Of a stretch of DNA of 64,000 bases, positions 26,473 to 36,042 are shown in pieces. The DNA lies in contig NZ_JBFNQN010000011.1 of assembly GCF_040796495.1 (NCBI RefSeq), forward strand, positions 1-64,000, in the 5' to 3' direction. The notes below the pieces were generated by a model that saw only the letters and a list, made by a program, of their open reading frames with translations, had not been told where the DNA came from and did no database searches. Both the position numbers and the translations under genes were made by a program. How positions within the stretch are numbered: position 1 is the stretch's first letter; each line of letters begins with the position of its first letter. Origin of the DNA: Kineococcus endophyticus (GTDB taxonomy: Bacteria > Actinomycetota > Actinomycetes > Actinomycetales > Kineococcaceae).

Positions 26473-26575
26473 AGGTCATGAGCGCCAGCGCGAAGCCCCG
26501 GCTCGCTGGCCGGCAACCCTCCTCGTCGTGGGGTGCCCCGGGTGACGACCTGACCCTGGTGCTCCGGCACGGGTA
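26473..26575 (+). promoter_or_regulatory. SAM-IV riboswitch
   Basis: The sequence matches the SAM-IV class found in actinomycetes. It opens with GGTCATGAGCGCCAGCG, then AAGCCCCGGCTCGCTGGC, CGGCAACCCTCC, GTGGGGTGCCCCGGGTGA and the closing GACC. P1 is AGGTC (26473-26477) with GACCT (26547-26551). A second stem is GCCAGCG with CGCTGGC. After P1 a small GTGC-TCCG-GCAC hairpin follows, as in other SAM-IV RNAs. The riboswitch senses S-adenosylmethionine and normally shuts off sulfur-assimilation or methionine genes when SAM is plentiful. Here it precedes an SfnB/DszC-like oxidoreductase by about 65 nt. Confidence 0.9.
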
Positions 26576-26638
26576 AGGACGAACGGTCCCCGCGCCGCCG
26601 GCCCCCCGCCCGGGCCCTCCGCGACCGAGGAGACCCCG

Positions 26639-27901
26639 TTGACCAGCGACACGCTGACCGCCACCACCCAGTCCGCCGCCGAGCGCTTCGCCCCGCTCTT
26701 CGCCCGGTTCGCCGAGGGCGTCGTCGCCCGCGAGCAGGACCACGAGCTGCCGCGCGCGCAGGTGCGCGACCTCCTCGAGGCCGGGTTCGGCCGGCTGCGG
26801 GTGCCCGTCGCCGAGGGCGGGGAGGGGCTGGACCTCGTCGAGTTCGCCGACCTCCTCGTCGACCTGGCGGCCGCGGACTCCGCTCTGCCGCAGGTGTTCC
26901 GCGGGCACATCGCCTGGGTCGAGCAGGTGCTGAGCCTGCCGGCGGGGGAGTACCGGTCGCGCTGGGTCGAGCGCGTCGTCGCCGGTGAGCTCGTCGGCAA
27001 CGCGTGGAGCGAGGTCGGGGACGGCGTCACGGGCCGGCAGCAGACGGTCGTGACCACCCGCGACGGGCGCACCAGCGTCAGCGGCCGCAAGTACTACACG
27101 ACCGGCACGATCTTCGCGGACTGGACCGACGCCACCGCCCGCCGCGAGCTCCCGGACGGCTCCTTCGAGACCGTGACCGTCCTCGTGCCGGTCCACGCCG
27201 AGGGCGCGAGCGTCTCCGACGACTGGGACGGGTTCGGGCAGCAGCTCACCGGCACCGGCACCCTCGTCCTGGACGACGTCGAGGTGGACGCCGCCGACGT
27301 CGCCCCGTTCACCGACCGGTTCCGCTACCAGACGGCGCTCTACCAGCTCGTCCTGCTCGCGGTGCACGCCGGCATCGCCGCCGCCGTCGAGCGCGACACC
27401 GGCGCACAGGTGCGCGGCCGCACCCGCAGCTACACCCACGGCCTCGCCCCGCTCGTCCGGAACGACGCCCAGGTGCTGTCGGTCGTGGGGGAGATCTCCG
27501 CGACCGCCTTCACGGCCCGCGCCCTCGTCCGCGCTGCGGCGCAGGCCGTCCAGGGGGCCGCCGACACCGCGCACCTGCCCGGCACGGACGCCGACCGCGA
27601 GGCCAACGTGCTGGCCGAGATCCGCACGGCGCAGGCCCAGGTCGTCCTGTCCGAGACCGTCCCGCGCGCCGCGACGCTGCTCTTCAACACGCTCGGCGCG
27701 TCCGGCACGTCCCGCGCCAAGGACCTCGACCGGCACTGGCGCAACGCACGCACGGTCGCCTCGCACAACCCGGTGGTCTACAAGCAGCGCATCGTGGGGG
27801 ACTGGTCGGTCAACGGCACCGAGCCGCCCTTCGTCTGGGACATCGGCACCCACGCGTCCGTGGACGCCGCGGCGGTGCGGTCGCAGGAGACGGGTCGGTA
27901 G
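26639..27901 (+). CDS. SfnB/DszC-like flavin-dependent sulfur-acquisition oxidoreductase (acyl-CoA dehydrogenase fold)
   Basis: The 420-residue protein has the acyl-CoA dehydrogenase fold of the SfnB/DszC monooxygenase group: a helical N-domain (LRVPVAEGGEGLDLVEFADL), a middle beta domain (GRKYYTTGTIFADW, TGTGTLVLDDVEVDA) and a C-terminal helical bundle with FNTLGASGTSRAKDLDRHWR. These enzymes use reduced flavin and oxygen to attack organosulfur compounds. The sulfur role is inferred from the upstream SAM-IV riboswitch as well as the family. TTG 26639 has GAGGAG about 7 nt upstream. The exact substrate is unknown. Confidence 0.8.
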   Translation: MTSDTLTATTQSAAERFAPLFARFAEGVVAREQDHELPRAQVRDLLEAGFGRLRVPVAEGGEGLDLVEFADLLVDLAAADSALPQVFRGHIAWVEQVLSLPAGEYRSRWVERVVAGELVGNAWSEVGDGVTGRQQTVVTTRDGRTSVSGRKYYTTGTIFADWTDATARRELPDGSFETVTVLVPVHAEGASVSDDWDGFGQQLTGTGTLVLDDVEVDAADVAPFTDRFRYQTALYQLVLLAVHAGIAAAVERDTGAQVRGRTRSYTHGLAPLVRNDAQVLSVVGEISATAFTARALVRAAAQAVQGAADTAHLPGTDADREANVLAEIRTAQAQVVLSETVPRAATLLFNTLGASGTSRAKDLDRHWRNARTVASHNPVVYKQRIVGDWSVNGTEPPFVWDIGTHASVDAAAVRSQETGR

Positions 27902-27908
27902 TCCGGTG

Positions 27909-27990
27909 GCGAACGGGATGTCTGCACGCCGGGCCCCGAAAAGCGTCTTCTGAGCGCTTTCCCGGTCCGACGTGCAGACATCCCGTTCGC
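27909..27990. repeat. 82-bp long hairpin element with 20-bp perfect inverted repeats
   Basis: GCGAACGGGATGTCTGCACG (27909-27928) is repeated exactly as its reverse complement at 27971-27990. The inner part folds further: CCGGG with CCCGG and AAAGCG with CGCTTT. It fills the space between two convergent genes, so it could terminate both. The arm length and elaborate interior also resemble a non-autonomous mobile or REP-like palindromic element. Confidence 0.7.
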
Positions 27991-27993
27991 TCG

Positions 27994-29010
27994 TCAGCGC
28001 TGCGGCGCGACCCGGTAGTGGTAGGCGTGGTGGACGGTGAACCCGACGCCCGCGTACAGCGCCCGCGCGGCCGCGTTGTCGCCCTGCACCTGCAGGTAGG
28101 TCGACGCGGCGCCGCGCGAGCGGGCCCAGTCCGCGACCTCGGCCAGCACCCGCCGGCCGAGGCCGCGGCGCCGGTGCGAGGGGAGCGTCTCCACGGCCGT
28201 CACCCCGGCCCAGCCGGGGGACAGGGACCCGCGGGCGATCGCCACCGTCGTCCCGCCGTCCGTCCCGGTGTCGACGATCCGCACGAACACCTGCTCGTCG
28301 GCCGAGACGAGGATGCGGCGTCCGGCCGGCGGCACCGTCGGCAGCCCCTGGTAGTGGTACCGCTCGAGCCAGGCGTCGTCCGGCTCGGCGGACGTCTCGA
28401 CGCGCAGGCCCGCGGGCAGCGGGACCTCCGCGGCACCGGGCAGGTCGTCGGTCGCGGCGGTCAGCACGACCGTCGGCGTCCGGACGGTCCAGCCGGTCGC
28501 GGCCAGCAGGTCGACGAGCGCGGTGCCCTCGCCCAGCCCGCCGTCGGGGTGGGCGACGGCCACGAGCGGCTGCAGCCCGCGGGCGGTGTGGAAGTCCACG
28601 ACGGCGGCGACCGCCTCGCGCAGCGGCAGGCCCGGGTCCCCGAGCGCCAGGGCCGAGTTGGCCCGGCCCGTGAACCCCTCGCTCGCCCGCAGGCGCCAGC
28701 CGCCGAGGTCGACGCGCTCCAGCGGGCGCCAGTGCTCGGCCATGACGCGTTCGAGGTCCTCGGTCCCGACCGCGGTGTGCGGCGGGCCCTTGCGCGCCGG
28801 CGGCGGGGGTACGGGCTTGGCGGCCAGCACGTCCGCGCGGGCCACGACGACCTCCCCGCGCCGGGTGGCGATGCGCAGGGTCTCCCCGTCGTCGGCGAGC
28901 AGGTCCCCGAGGGCGTCGGTGGCCGAGCCGTCGGGCAGCCGGTGGCGCACGACGACGCGCCCGCCGACGGTCAGCGGGCGGACGAGCGCATCGGGCGTGG
29001 GGTCGGTCAC
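27994..29010 (-). CDS. GNAT family N-acetyltransferase, Rv0428c-like two-part protein
   Basis: The 338-residue protein has an N-terminal small beta domain (about 10-65, VRPLTVGGRVVVRHRLPDG), a linker and a C-terminal GNAT domain with the acetyl-CoA-binding motif HRRRGLGRRVLAEVADWA and the closing ALYAGVGFTVHHAYHYRV. This layout resembles mycobacterial Rv0428c-type histone-acetyltransferase-like proteins. The substrate is unknown. GTG 29010 is preceded by GGGAGAG at about 5 nt. It is convergent with the SfnB-like gene and divergent from fdxA. Confidence 0.82.
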   Translation of the reverse strand: MTDPTPDALVRPLTVGGRVVVRHRLPDGSATDALGDLLADDGETLRIATRRGEVVVARADVLAAKPVPPPPARKGPPHTAVGTEDLERVMAEHWRPLERVDLGGWRLRASEGFTGRANSALALGDPGLPLREAVAAVVDFHTARGLQPLVAVAHPDGGLGEGTALVDLLAATGWTVRTPTVVLTAATDDLPGAAEVPLPAGLRVETSAEPDDAWLERYHYQGLPTVPPAGRRILVSADEQVFVRIVDTGTDGGTTVAIARGSLSPGWAGVTAVETLPSHRRRGLGRRVLAEVADWARSRGAASTYLQVQGDNAAARALYAGVGFTVHHAYHYRVAPQR

Positions 29011-29108
29011 TGCTCTCCCGGGGTGGTGCGTGTGCGGTGTGCCGCAGGCGTCGGCGATACTACGGAGGGCGTCCCGGCCGCCCGCCCGCCGGAGGAGGAG
29101 GACATCCC

Positions 29109-29435
29109 GTGACCTACGTCATCGCGCAACCCTGCGTCGACGTCAAGGACAAGGCCTGCATCGAAGAGTGCCCCGTGGACTGCATCTACGAGGGCAAGCG
29201 GTCGCTCTACATCCACCCGGACGAGTGCGTCGACTGCGGTGCCTGCGAGCCGGTCTGCCCCGTCGAGGCCATCTACTACGAGGACGACGTCCCCGAGCAG
29301 TGGTCGGCCTTCACGGCGGCCAACGTCGAGTTCTTCGACACCGTCGGCTCGCCCGGCGGCGCCGCCAAGATGGGCGTCATCGACACCGACCACGCGGTCG
29401 TCACCGCGCTGCCCCCGCAGGCCGAGGGCCACTGA
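29109..29435 (+). CDS. fdxA: 7Fe ferredoxin, FdxA/FdxC type
   Basis: This small electron carrier of 108 residues starts with TYVIAQPCVDVKDKACIEEC, giving the CxxxxxxC...C pattern of the 3Fe-4S cluster, then CVDCGACEPVCP for the 4Fe-4S cluster. The C-terminal 40 residues are the usual acidic tail. GTG 29109 follows a GGAGGAGGAGGA ribosome-binding site. The stop codon is one base from the dapC start, so the two are co-transcribed; the same fdxC-dapC pair is known in mycobacteria (from memory). Confidence 0.95.
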   Translation: MTYVIAQPCVDVKDKACIEECPVDCIYEGKRSLYIHPDECVDCGACEPVCPVEAIYYEDDVPEQWSAFTAANVEFFDTVGSPGGAAKMGVIDTDHAVVTALPPQAEGH

Positions 29436-29436
29436 C

Positions 29437-30618
29437 GTGAGTGCGCCGACCCGCCACGAGCCGGTGACCGGGGCCCGCGGCCGGGTCGGCGCCTCGCTCC
29501 CCGACTTCCCCTGGGACTCCCTCGCGGGCGCCAAGGCCCGCGCCCGGTCCCACCCCGACGGGATCGTCGACCTGTCGGTCGGCACCCCCGTCGACCCGAC
29601 CCCCGCCGTCGTCGCCGACGCCCTGCGCTCGGCCGCCGACGCCCCCGGCTACCCCCAGACGCACGGCACCGCGCCCCTGCGCGAGGCCGTCGCGGCCTGG
29701 TTCGCCCGCCGCCGCGGCGTCCCCGGCCTCGACCCGGACGGCGTCCTGCCCACGGTCGGCTCCAAGGAGCTGGTGGCCTGGCTGCCGTTCCTGCTCGGCG
29801 TGGGCGCGGGCGACACCGTCGCCCACCCCGCGGTGGCCTACCCGACGTACGACGTGGGGGCCCGGCTGGCCCGCGCGACGCCGCTGGGGGCGGACACCGT
29901 GGAGGAGCTGCAGACCGCCTGGGACGGCGGTGCGCGCATCCGGCTGCTGTGGCTGAACTCCCCGTCGAACCCGACCGGCGCGGTCCGGACGGTCGCCGAG
30001 CTCGCGGCCCTGGTGGCCTGGGCGCGCGAGCACGACGTCGTCGTCGCCTCCGACGAGTGCTACGCCGAGCTGGGCTGGTCCCCGGCCCACGACACGACGG
30101 CCGGGGGGCTCGTCGCCTCTGTCCTGGACCCGCGCGTGTGTGGGAACGATCACACCGGACTGCTCGTCGCGTACTCGACGTCCAAGCAGTCGAACCTCGC
30201 CGGGTACCGGGCCGCGTTCCTCGCCGGCGACCCGGCCCTGGTCGCCGAGCTCCTGGAGGTGCGCAAGCACGCCGGGATGATCGTCCCGTGGCCCGTGCAG
30301 GTGGCCCTGCAGGCCGCCCTGAGCGACGACGAGCACGTCGCCGCGCAGCGCGAGGTCTACCGCGCGCGGCGCGAGGTGCTGCGGAAGGCGTTGCAGGGCG
30401 CCGGTTTCCGCATCGACGCGAGCGAGGCCGGGCTCTACCTGTGGAGCACCCGGGACGAGCCGGCGCGCACGACCGTCGACCTGCTGGCCGACCGCGGGAT
30501 CCTCGTCGCCCCCGGCGACTTCTACGGCCCGCCCGGGGCGCGGCACGTCCGCGTGGCCCTCACGGCGACCGACGAACGGGTGGCCCGCGTGGGGGACCGG
30601 CTGGCCGACCTGGCGTGA
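29437..30618 (+). CDS. dapC: N-succinyldiaminopimelate aminotransferase DapC
   Basis: DapC is a PLP enzyme that transfers an amino group to N-succinyl-2-amino-6-ketopimelate in the succinylase branch of lysine/DAP synthesis. The 393-residue class I aminotransferase has NSPSNPTGAVRT, the DECYAELGW segment and the PLP lysine in STSKQSNLAGYR. The last motif (SKxSNxAGYR) is typical of the DapC/DapL-like actinobacterial group. GTG 29437 lies one base after the fdxA stop. dapD and dapE are 2-4 kb downstream. Confidence 0.93.
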   Translation: MSAPTRHEPVTGARGRVGASLPDFPWDSLAGAKARARSHPDGIVDLSVGTPVDPTPAVVADALRSAADAPGYPQTHGTAPLREAVAAWFARRRGVPGLDPDGVLPTVGSKELVAWLPFLLGVGAGDTVAHPAVAYPTYDVGARLARATPLGADTVEELQTAWDGGARIRLLWLNSPSNPTGAVRTVAELAALVAWAREHDVVVASDECYAELGWSPAHDTTAGGLVASVLDPRVCGNDHTGLLVAYSTSKQSNLAGYRAAFLAGDPALVAELLEVRKHAGMIVPWPVQVALQAALSDDEHVAAQREVYRARREVLRKALQGAGFRIDASEAGLYLWSTRDEPARTTVDLLADRGILVAPGDFYGPPGARHVRVALTATDERVARVGDRLADLA

Positions 30619-30677
30619 CCGTCCGCCCGTCTTCCACCGGTGGCGGACCTGTGTCGCGGGTGGACGATCGGGGCGGG

Positions 30678-30683
30678 TACGGT
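30678..30683 (+). promoter_or_regulatory. Putative -10 box of a leaderless gltA transcript
   Basis: TACGGT ends 6 nt before the ATG at 30690, and no Shine-Dalgarno lies between. Confidence 0.5.
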
Positions 30684-30689
30684 CGCGAC

Positions 30690-31976
<1,287 letters not shown>

Positions 31977-31986
31977 CCCGGCGCGC

Positions 31987-32943
31987 TCACGCGCCCAGGC
32001 GCACCTGGACGCCGCCCCGGGGGACCCCAGTGGCGGCGCTCGTCCAGCCGCGCCCGGACTCCTCGCGCGACCAGCGCGAACCCTCGACGCTGACCTCCGT
32101 CACGTCGTAGACCGAGGCGCTGGCCACGGACCAGCTCGCGACGGCCCAGGCCGTGCGCTGGGCGTCGTCCCCGCCCAGGGTGAACTCCACCGCCCGTCCT
32201 CGCGTCCCCGCGACCACCTCCGGTGCCGACGTCGTCACCTGGGTGCCGGCCGCGTCGGCGAAGCGCTGCGCCGCCGGGGCGAGTTCCACGTCGTCCCCGG
32301 ACTCCTGCGACACCGGTGCCGGGCGCAGGTGGCAGGTGAAGCCGCCCGGGGTGTACCCCGTCAGGGCCGAGGCCACGAGCCGCGCCTCCGGTTCGTGGTC
32401 GCCGTAGGCGAGTGGGAAACCGCTGCGCTGCACGCGTTGTGCCGCATCGGTGACCGGCAGGTCGCGGTACCCCTCGACCTTGACCAGGGCGTCGTAGAAG
32501 GCGTTCGTCGCGTACACCGGGTCCTGCACCTGTTCCGGCGTTCCCCAGCCCTGGGAGGGCCGCTGCTGGAACAGGCCCAGGGAGTCGCGGTCGCCGTGGT
32601 CGAGGTTGCGCATCCCCGACTCCTGGACGATCGTCGCGATCCCGATCGTCGCCGCCCGCGCGGGCAGCCCCCGGCGGACGGCGATCCCGACGACCGTCGC
32701 GGCGTTCGCGGCCTGCTCGGGCGACATCGACGTGGACTCGCCGTCGACGCTGGCGCGGCAGCGCTCCACGACGACCGGCGCCTCGGGGTCGCGCGTCAGC
32801 CACACGACGCCACCGGCCACGACGACACCCGTCGCGACGAGCGCCGTCACCAGCCGGAGGCGACGGGTGTGCCGGGCGCCCGGGGACGGTCGACGCGAAC
32901 GGGGACGGGAGCGGGGACGCGGGCGGGCTGGGGTGCCGGCCAC
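31987..32943 (-). CDS. Membrane-anchored or secreted protein with a lysozyme-like domain
   Basis: The 318-residue protein has a very basic N-terminus (Arg/Pro/Ser-rich, 1-28), a single membrane helix at about 29-50 and an extracytoplasmic region containing IGIATIVQESGMRNLDHGDR and DSLGLFQQRPSQGWGT. This Glu-Ser plus SLGLFQQRPSQGWG pattern resembles lysozyme/transglycosylase-fold proteins of actinomycetes, with the Glu in QES as the likely catalytic residue. Some homologues are mis-named heavy metal transporters. The C-terminal ~130 residues are not recognised. It lies directly downstream of dapD (1-bp gap), so it is probably co-transcribed, consistent with a cell-wall role. Confidence 0.65.
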   Translation of the reverse strand: MAGTPARPRPRSRPRSRRPSPGARHTRRLRLVTALVATGVVVAGGVVWLTRDPEAPVVVERCRASVDGESTSMSPEQAANAATVVGIAVRRGLPARAATIGIATIVQESGMRNLDHGDRDSLGLFQQRPSQGWGTPEQVQDPVYATNAFYDALVKVEGYRDLPVTDAAQRVQRSGFPLAYGDHEPEARLVASALTGYTPGGFTCHLRPAPVSQESGDDVELAPAAQRFADAAGTQVTTSAPEVVAGTRGRAVEFTLGGDDAQRTAWAVASWSVASASVYDVTEVSVEGSRWSREESGRGWTSAATGVPRGGVQVRLGA

Positions 32944-32944
32944 C

Positions 32945-33934
32945 TCAGTTGGCGTGCAGCGCGGGGTTCAGCTCGACCCGGACGCCCTTGCGCGGCAGCG
33001 CCTCGACCTGACCCGTCTGGGAGTTGCGGCGGAACAGCAGCCCGTCCGAGCCCGACAGCGTGCGGGCCGACACGGTCTGCTGCACGGTGCCGTCCTCGCC
33101 CAGCAGGCTGACCTTCGTCCCGGCCGTGATGTACGTGCCGGCCTCCACGACGCAGTCGTCGCCCAGGCTGATGCCGGTGCCCGAGTTCGCGCCCAGCAGC
33201 GTCCGCTCGCCGATGCTGACGACCTGCTTGCCGCCGCCCGACAGCGTCCCCATGATCGAGGCGCCGCCGCCGACGTCGGACCCGTCGCCGACGACGACGC
33301 CCGCGGAGATGCGGCCCTCGACCATCGACGTGCCGGTGGTGCCGGCGTTGAAGTTCACGAACCCCTCGTGCATGACCGTCGTGCCGGCCGCCAGGTGCGC
33401 ACCGAGGCGGACGCGGTCGGCGTCGGCGATGCGCACGCCCGTGGGCGTCACGTAGTCGGTCATGCGCGGGAACTTGTCGATGCCGAAGACGGTGACCGGC
33501 CCGACGTTCGCCCGCAGGGCCAGGCGGACCCGCTCGAAGTCGGCGACTGCGCACGGCCCGTGGTTCGTCCACACGACGTTGGCCAGGACGCCGAAGATCC
33601 CGTCGAGGTTCGCGCCGTGCGGGGCGACGAGCCGGTGCGAGAGCAGGTGCAGCCGCAGGTAGGCGTCGGCGGTGTCGGCCGGCGCGGCGTCGAGGTCGAT
33701 GTCGACCGTCAGGACGCGCTGCCTGGTGCGGCGGTGGATGTCGTCGGTCTCCAGCGAGGCCAGCTCGGCCGGGACGCCGTAGGAGCTCGTCGTCGGCGCG
33801 GGGGCGAGCGCGGGGAAGGGGAACCAGACGTCGAGCACGGTGCCGTCCTCGGCGTACGTCGCGAGGCCGTGGCCCCACGCCCGACGGCTCTGCTCGGGGC
33901 TGGGCTGGGGGGACGGGGTGTTCGGCTCGCTCAC
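32945..33934 (-). CDS. dapD: Tetrahydrodipicolinate N-succinyltransferase DapD
   Basis: DapD transfers succinyl from succinyl-CoA to tetrahydrodipicolinate in lysine/DAP synthesis. The 329-residue protein is the actinobacterial type: an N-terminal alpha/beta domain, then a left-handed beta helix of hexapeptide repeats ([40 protein letters not shown]), ending in a short C-terminal domain with [11 protein letters not shown]. The GTG at 33934 has TAGGGT 7 nt upstream. It is divergent from dapE with 43 bp between the start codons. Confidence 0.95.
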   Translation of the reverse strand: MSEPNTPSPQPSPEQSRRAWGHGLATYAEDGTVLDVWFPFPALAPAPTTSSYGVPAELASLETDDIHRRTRQRVLTVDIDLDAAPADTADAYLRLHLLSHRLVAPHGANLDGIFGVLANVVWTNHGPCAVADFERVRLALRANVGPVTVFGIDKFPRMTDYVTPTGVRIADADRVRLGAHLAAGTTVMHEGFVNFNAGTTGTSMVEGRISAGVVVGDGSDVGGGASIMGTLSGGGKQVVSIGERTLLGANSGTGISLGDDCVVEAGTYITAGTKVSLLGEDGTVQQTVSARTLSGSDGLLFRRNSQTGQVEALPRKGVRVELNPALHAN

Positions 33935-33941
33935 GCGCTCG

Positions 33942-33947
33942 ACCCTA
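33942..33947 (-). promoter_or_regulatory. Putative -10 box of a leaderless dapD transcript
   Basis: TAGGGT on the minus strand lies 7 nt before the dapD GTG. It is mirrored by an identical box for dapE 17 bp away, so the two promoters are arranged symmetrically. Confidence 0.55.
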
Positions 33948-33964
33948 CAAGCGGGGCCCCTGGC

Positions 33965-33970
33965 TAGGGT
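33965..33970 (+). promoter_or_regulatory. Putative -10 box of a leaderless dapE transcript
   Basis: TAGGGT ends 7 nt before the dapE GTG at 33978. The pair of boxes forms an inverted repeat around GCGGGGCCCC in the 43-bp divergent space. Confidence 0.55.
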
Positions 33971-33977
33971 GAGGTGC

Positions 33978-35126
33978 GTGAGCGTCCCCACCTCCACGCC
34001 CGTCACCCCGGCCGGTCCGCCGACCGACCTGAGCGACCCCGCCCTCGACGTCGTCGAGCTGGTCCGGCGGATCTGCGACATCCCCTCGGTCAGTGGTGAC
34101 GAGCGCGCGCTGGCGGACGCCGTCGAGGCTGCGCTCAGCGCCCTTCCGGGGTTGGAGGTCGCGCGCGACGGCGACGCCGTCGTGGCCCGCACGACGCTGG
34201 GTCGTTCCGAGCGCGTCCTGCTCGCCGGCCACCTCGACACCGTGCCGCTGACGGATCCGCCGAACCTGCCGGTGCGGCGCGAGCAGCACCCCGTCGACGG
34301 CGACGTCCTGGTCGGCCGCGGCACGTGCGACATGAAGGGCGGTGTCGGCGTCCAGCTCGCGCTCGCCCGCCGCGTGGCCGCGGCGGGGGAGGACCTCACC
34401 CGCGACGTGACGTTCGTCTTCTACGACCACGAGGAGGTCGAGGCCGCCCGCAACGGCCTGGGCCGGCTCGCCCGGAACCACCCCGAGCTGCTCGCCGCGG
34501 ACTTCGCGGTGCTGCTCGAACCGTCCTCGGCCGTCGTCGAGGGCGGCTGCAACGGAACCCTGCGCGCCGAGGTGACGACGACGGGCAAGGCCGCGCACTC
34601 TGCCCGGCCCTGGCGCGGGCACAACGCCATCCACGACGCCGCGCCCGTCCTGGCCCGCCTGGCGGCCTACGCGCCGCGGGAGGTCGACGTCGAGGGCCTG
34701 GTGTTCCGCGAGGCGCTCAACGCCGTCCTGGTCAGCGGCGGCATCGCGGGCAACGTCATCCCCGACCGCTGCACGGTCACGGTGAACTACCGGTTCGCGC
34801 CGTCGCTGGACGCCGCCGGCGCGCAGGCGCACGTGCGCGAGGTGTTCGACGGGTTCGCCGTGGAGGTCACCGACGTCGCCGAGGGCGCCCGGCCGGGGCT
34901 GCACCTGCCGGCCGCCGCCGACTTCGTGGCCCGCACGGGCACGACCCCGCTGCCCAAGTACGGCTGGACCGACGTGGCGCGCTTCTCGGCCCTCGGCGTG
35001 CCCGCCGTGAACTACGGGCCCGGCGACAACGCGACGGCCCACGCCGACGACGAGCGGTGCCGCACGGCCGAGGTCGAGCAGTGCCTGGAGGTCCTCTCGG
35101 GCTGGCTGCTGGACGGCGCCCGGTGA
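33978..35126 (+). CDS. dapE: Succinyl-diaminopimelate desuccinylase DapE
   Basis: DapE removes succinate from N-succinyl-LL-DAP, giving DAP for lysine and peptidoglycan. The 382-residue M20 metallopeptidase has the zinc motifs [16 protein letters not shown] and [10 protein letters not shown], plus the dimerisation (lid) domain with [35 protein letters not shown] carries the last His ligand. Start GTG 33978 was chosen for the upstream box; an in-frame GTG at 33969 also exists. The stop overlaps the next start as GTGA. Confidence 0.95.
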   Translation: MSVPTSTPVTPAGPPTDLSDPALDVVELVRRICDIPSVSGDERALADAVEAALSALPGLEVARDGDAVVARTTLGRSERVLLAGHLDTVPLTDPPNLPVRREQHPVDGDVLVGRGTCDMKGGVGVQLALARRVAAAGEDLTRDVTFVFYDHEEVEAARNGLGRLARNHPELLAADFAVLLEPSSAVVEGGCNGTLRAEVTTTGKAAHSARPWRGHNAIHDAAPVLARLAAYAPREVDVEGLVFREALNAVLVSGGIAGNVIPDRCTVTVNYRFAPSLDAAGAQAHVREVFDGFAVEVTDVAEGARPGLHLPAAADFVARTGTTPLPKYGWTDVARFSALGVPAVNYGPGDNATAHADDERCRTAEVEQCLEVLSGWLLDGAR

Positions 35127-35764
35127 GCACGATCTGCCTGTACGGCAGCGCCTCCGGCGGCATCGACCCCGCGCACGTCGAGCTGGCCGCCACCGTCGGG
35201 CGCCGCATCGGCGAACGCGGTCACGACCTCGTCTACGGCGGGGGCGGCACGTCCGTCATGGGGGCCGCGGAGGCCGCCGCGCGGGCCGCCGGTGCCCGCA
35301 CGACGGGCGTCATGCCGCAGGCCCTGATGGACCTGGAACTGCCGCCGCAGGGCCTGGGTGAACTCGTCGTCACGGGCGACATGCGCGAGCGCAAGGCGCA
35401 GATGGACGCCCGCGCCGACGCGTTCGTCGTGCTGCCCGGGGGCCTCGGGACGCTCGAGGAGCTCTTCGAGATCTGGGTCGCCCGCACCATCGGCCTGCAC
35501 ACCAAACCCCTGGCCGTCCTGGACAGCGCGGGGCACTACGCCGGGCTGAAGACATGGCTGGAGACGCTCGTCGACTCCGGGTTCGCGCGTCCGCTGGTCT
35601 TCGACTGCATCTGCTGGACCGAGGACGTGGAGGAGGCCCTCGACCACCTCGAGACCGCTCCGCGGGACCGGGTGTCGCTGCCCAGTTCGGAGATCGTCGG
35701 GTCGTTCGCGGTCTTCCCGACCGACGGGGAGACCGAGCCCGCGGACGGGGGACCCGCGTCGTGA
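35123..35764 (+). CDS. LOG family (TIGR00730) nucleotide 5'-monophosphate phosphoribohydrolase
   Basis: The 213-residue Rossmann-fold protein has the LOG signatures: LVYGGGGTSVMGAAEAAA, DMRERKAQMDARADAFVVLP and PGGLGTLEELFE (PGGxGTxxE). Such enzymes hydrolyse cytokinin riboside 5'-monophosphates or AMP to the base and ribose-5-phosphate; bacterial targets are less clear. An extra acidic tail (about 180-213) follows the fold. The start overlaps dapE and the stop overlaps the next gene, each as GTGA. From memory the mycobacterial homologue is Rv1205. Confidence 0.93.
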   Translation: MSTICLYGSASGGIDPAHVELAATVGRRIGERGHDLVYGGGGTSVMGAAEAAARAAGARTTGVMPQALMDLELPPQGLGELVVTGDMRERKAQMDARADAFVVLPGGLGTLEELFEIWVARTIGLHTKPLAVLDSAGHYAGLKTWLETLVDSGFARPLVFDCICWTEDVEEALDHLETAPRDRVSLPSSEIVGSFAVFPTDGETEPADGGPAS

Positions 35765-36042
35765 CCCTGTTCCTGCTCGTCCTCGTGCTGCTGGCCGTCG
35801 GCGCCGTCGTGGCCGTCGTCACCGGCCGCGTCGGTGGGGGCATGGGCCCCGCCACGTCCACGCGGCCCCACCGCGGCCTGCCCGAGGGTCCCGTGGTGGC
35901 CTCCGACGTCGACGCCGTGCGGTTCTCCCTGGGCCTGCGGGGGTACCGGATGGACGAGGTCGACGCGGTCCTGGACCGGCTGCGCGAGGAGATCCGCGAA
36001 CGCGACGAGGAGCTGGCGGCGTGGCGGACGGCCGAGGAGTGA
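35761..36042 (+). CDS. DivIVA-domain small membrane protein
   Basis: This 93-residue protein has an N-terminal transmembrane helix (LFLLVLVLLAVGAVVAVVTG) and a C-terminal DivIVA-type segment, VRFSLGLRGYRMDEVDAVLD followed by a charged coiled coil (RLREEIRERDEELAAWR). DivIVA proteins organise the cell pole and growth in actinomycetes; this short form is likely an accessory. Both ends overlap neighbours by GTGA, which fixes the GTG start at 35761. Confidence 0.85.
   Translation: MTLFLLVLVLLAVGAVVAVVTGRVGGGMGPATSTRPHRGLPEGPVVASDVDAVRFSLGLRGYRMDEVDAVLDRLREEIRERDEELAAWRTAEE

Noticed and set aside
24215-27853. A 1212-codon open frame on the minus strand opposite the FtsH-like and SfnB-like genes
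   Set aside because: It runs across a terminator, three hairpins and the riboswitch, and its sequence is repetitive. The plus-strand genes have full family motifs.
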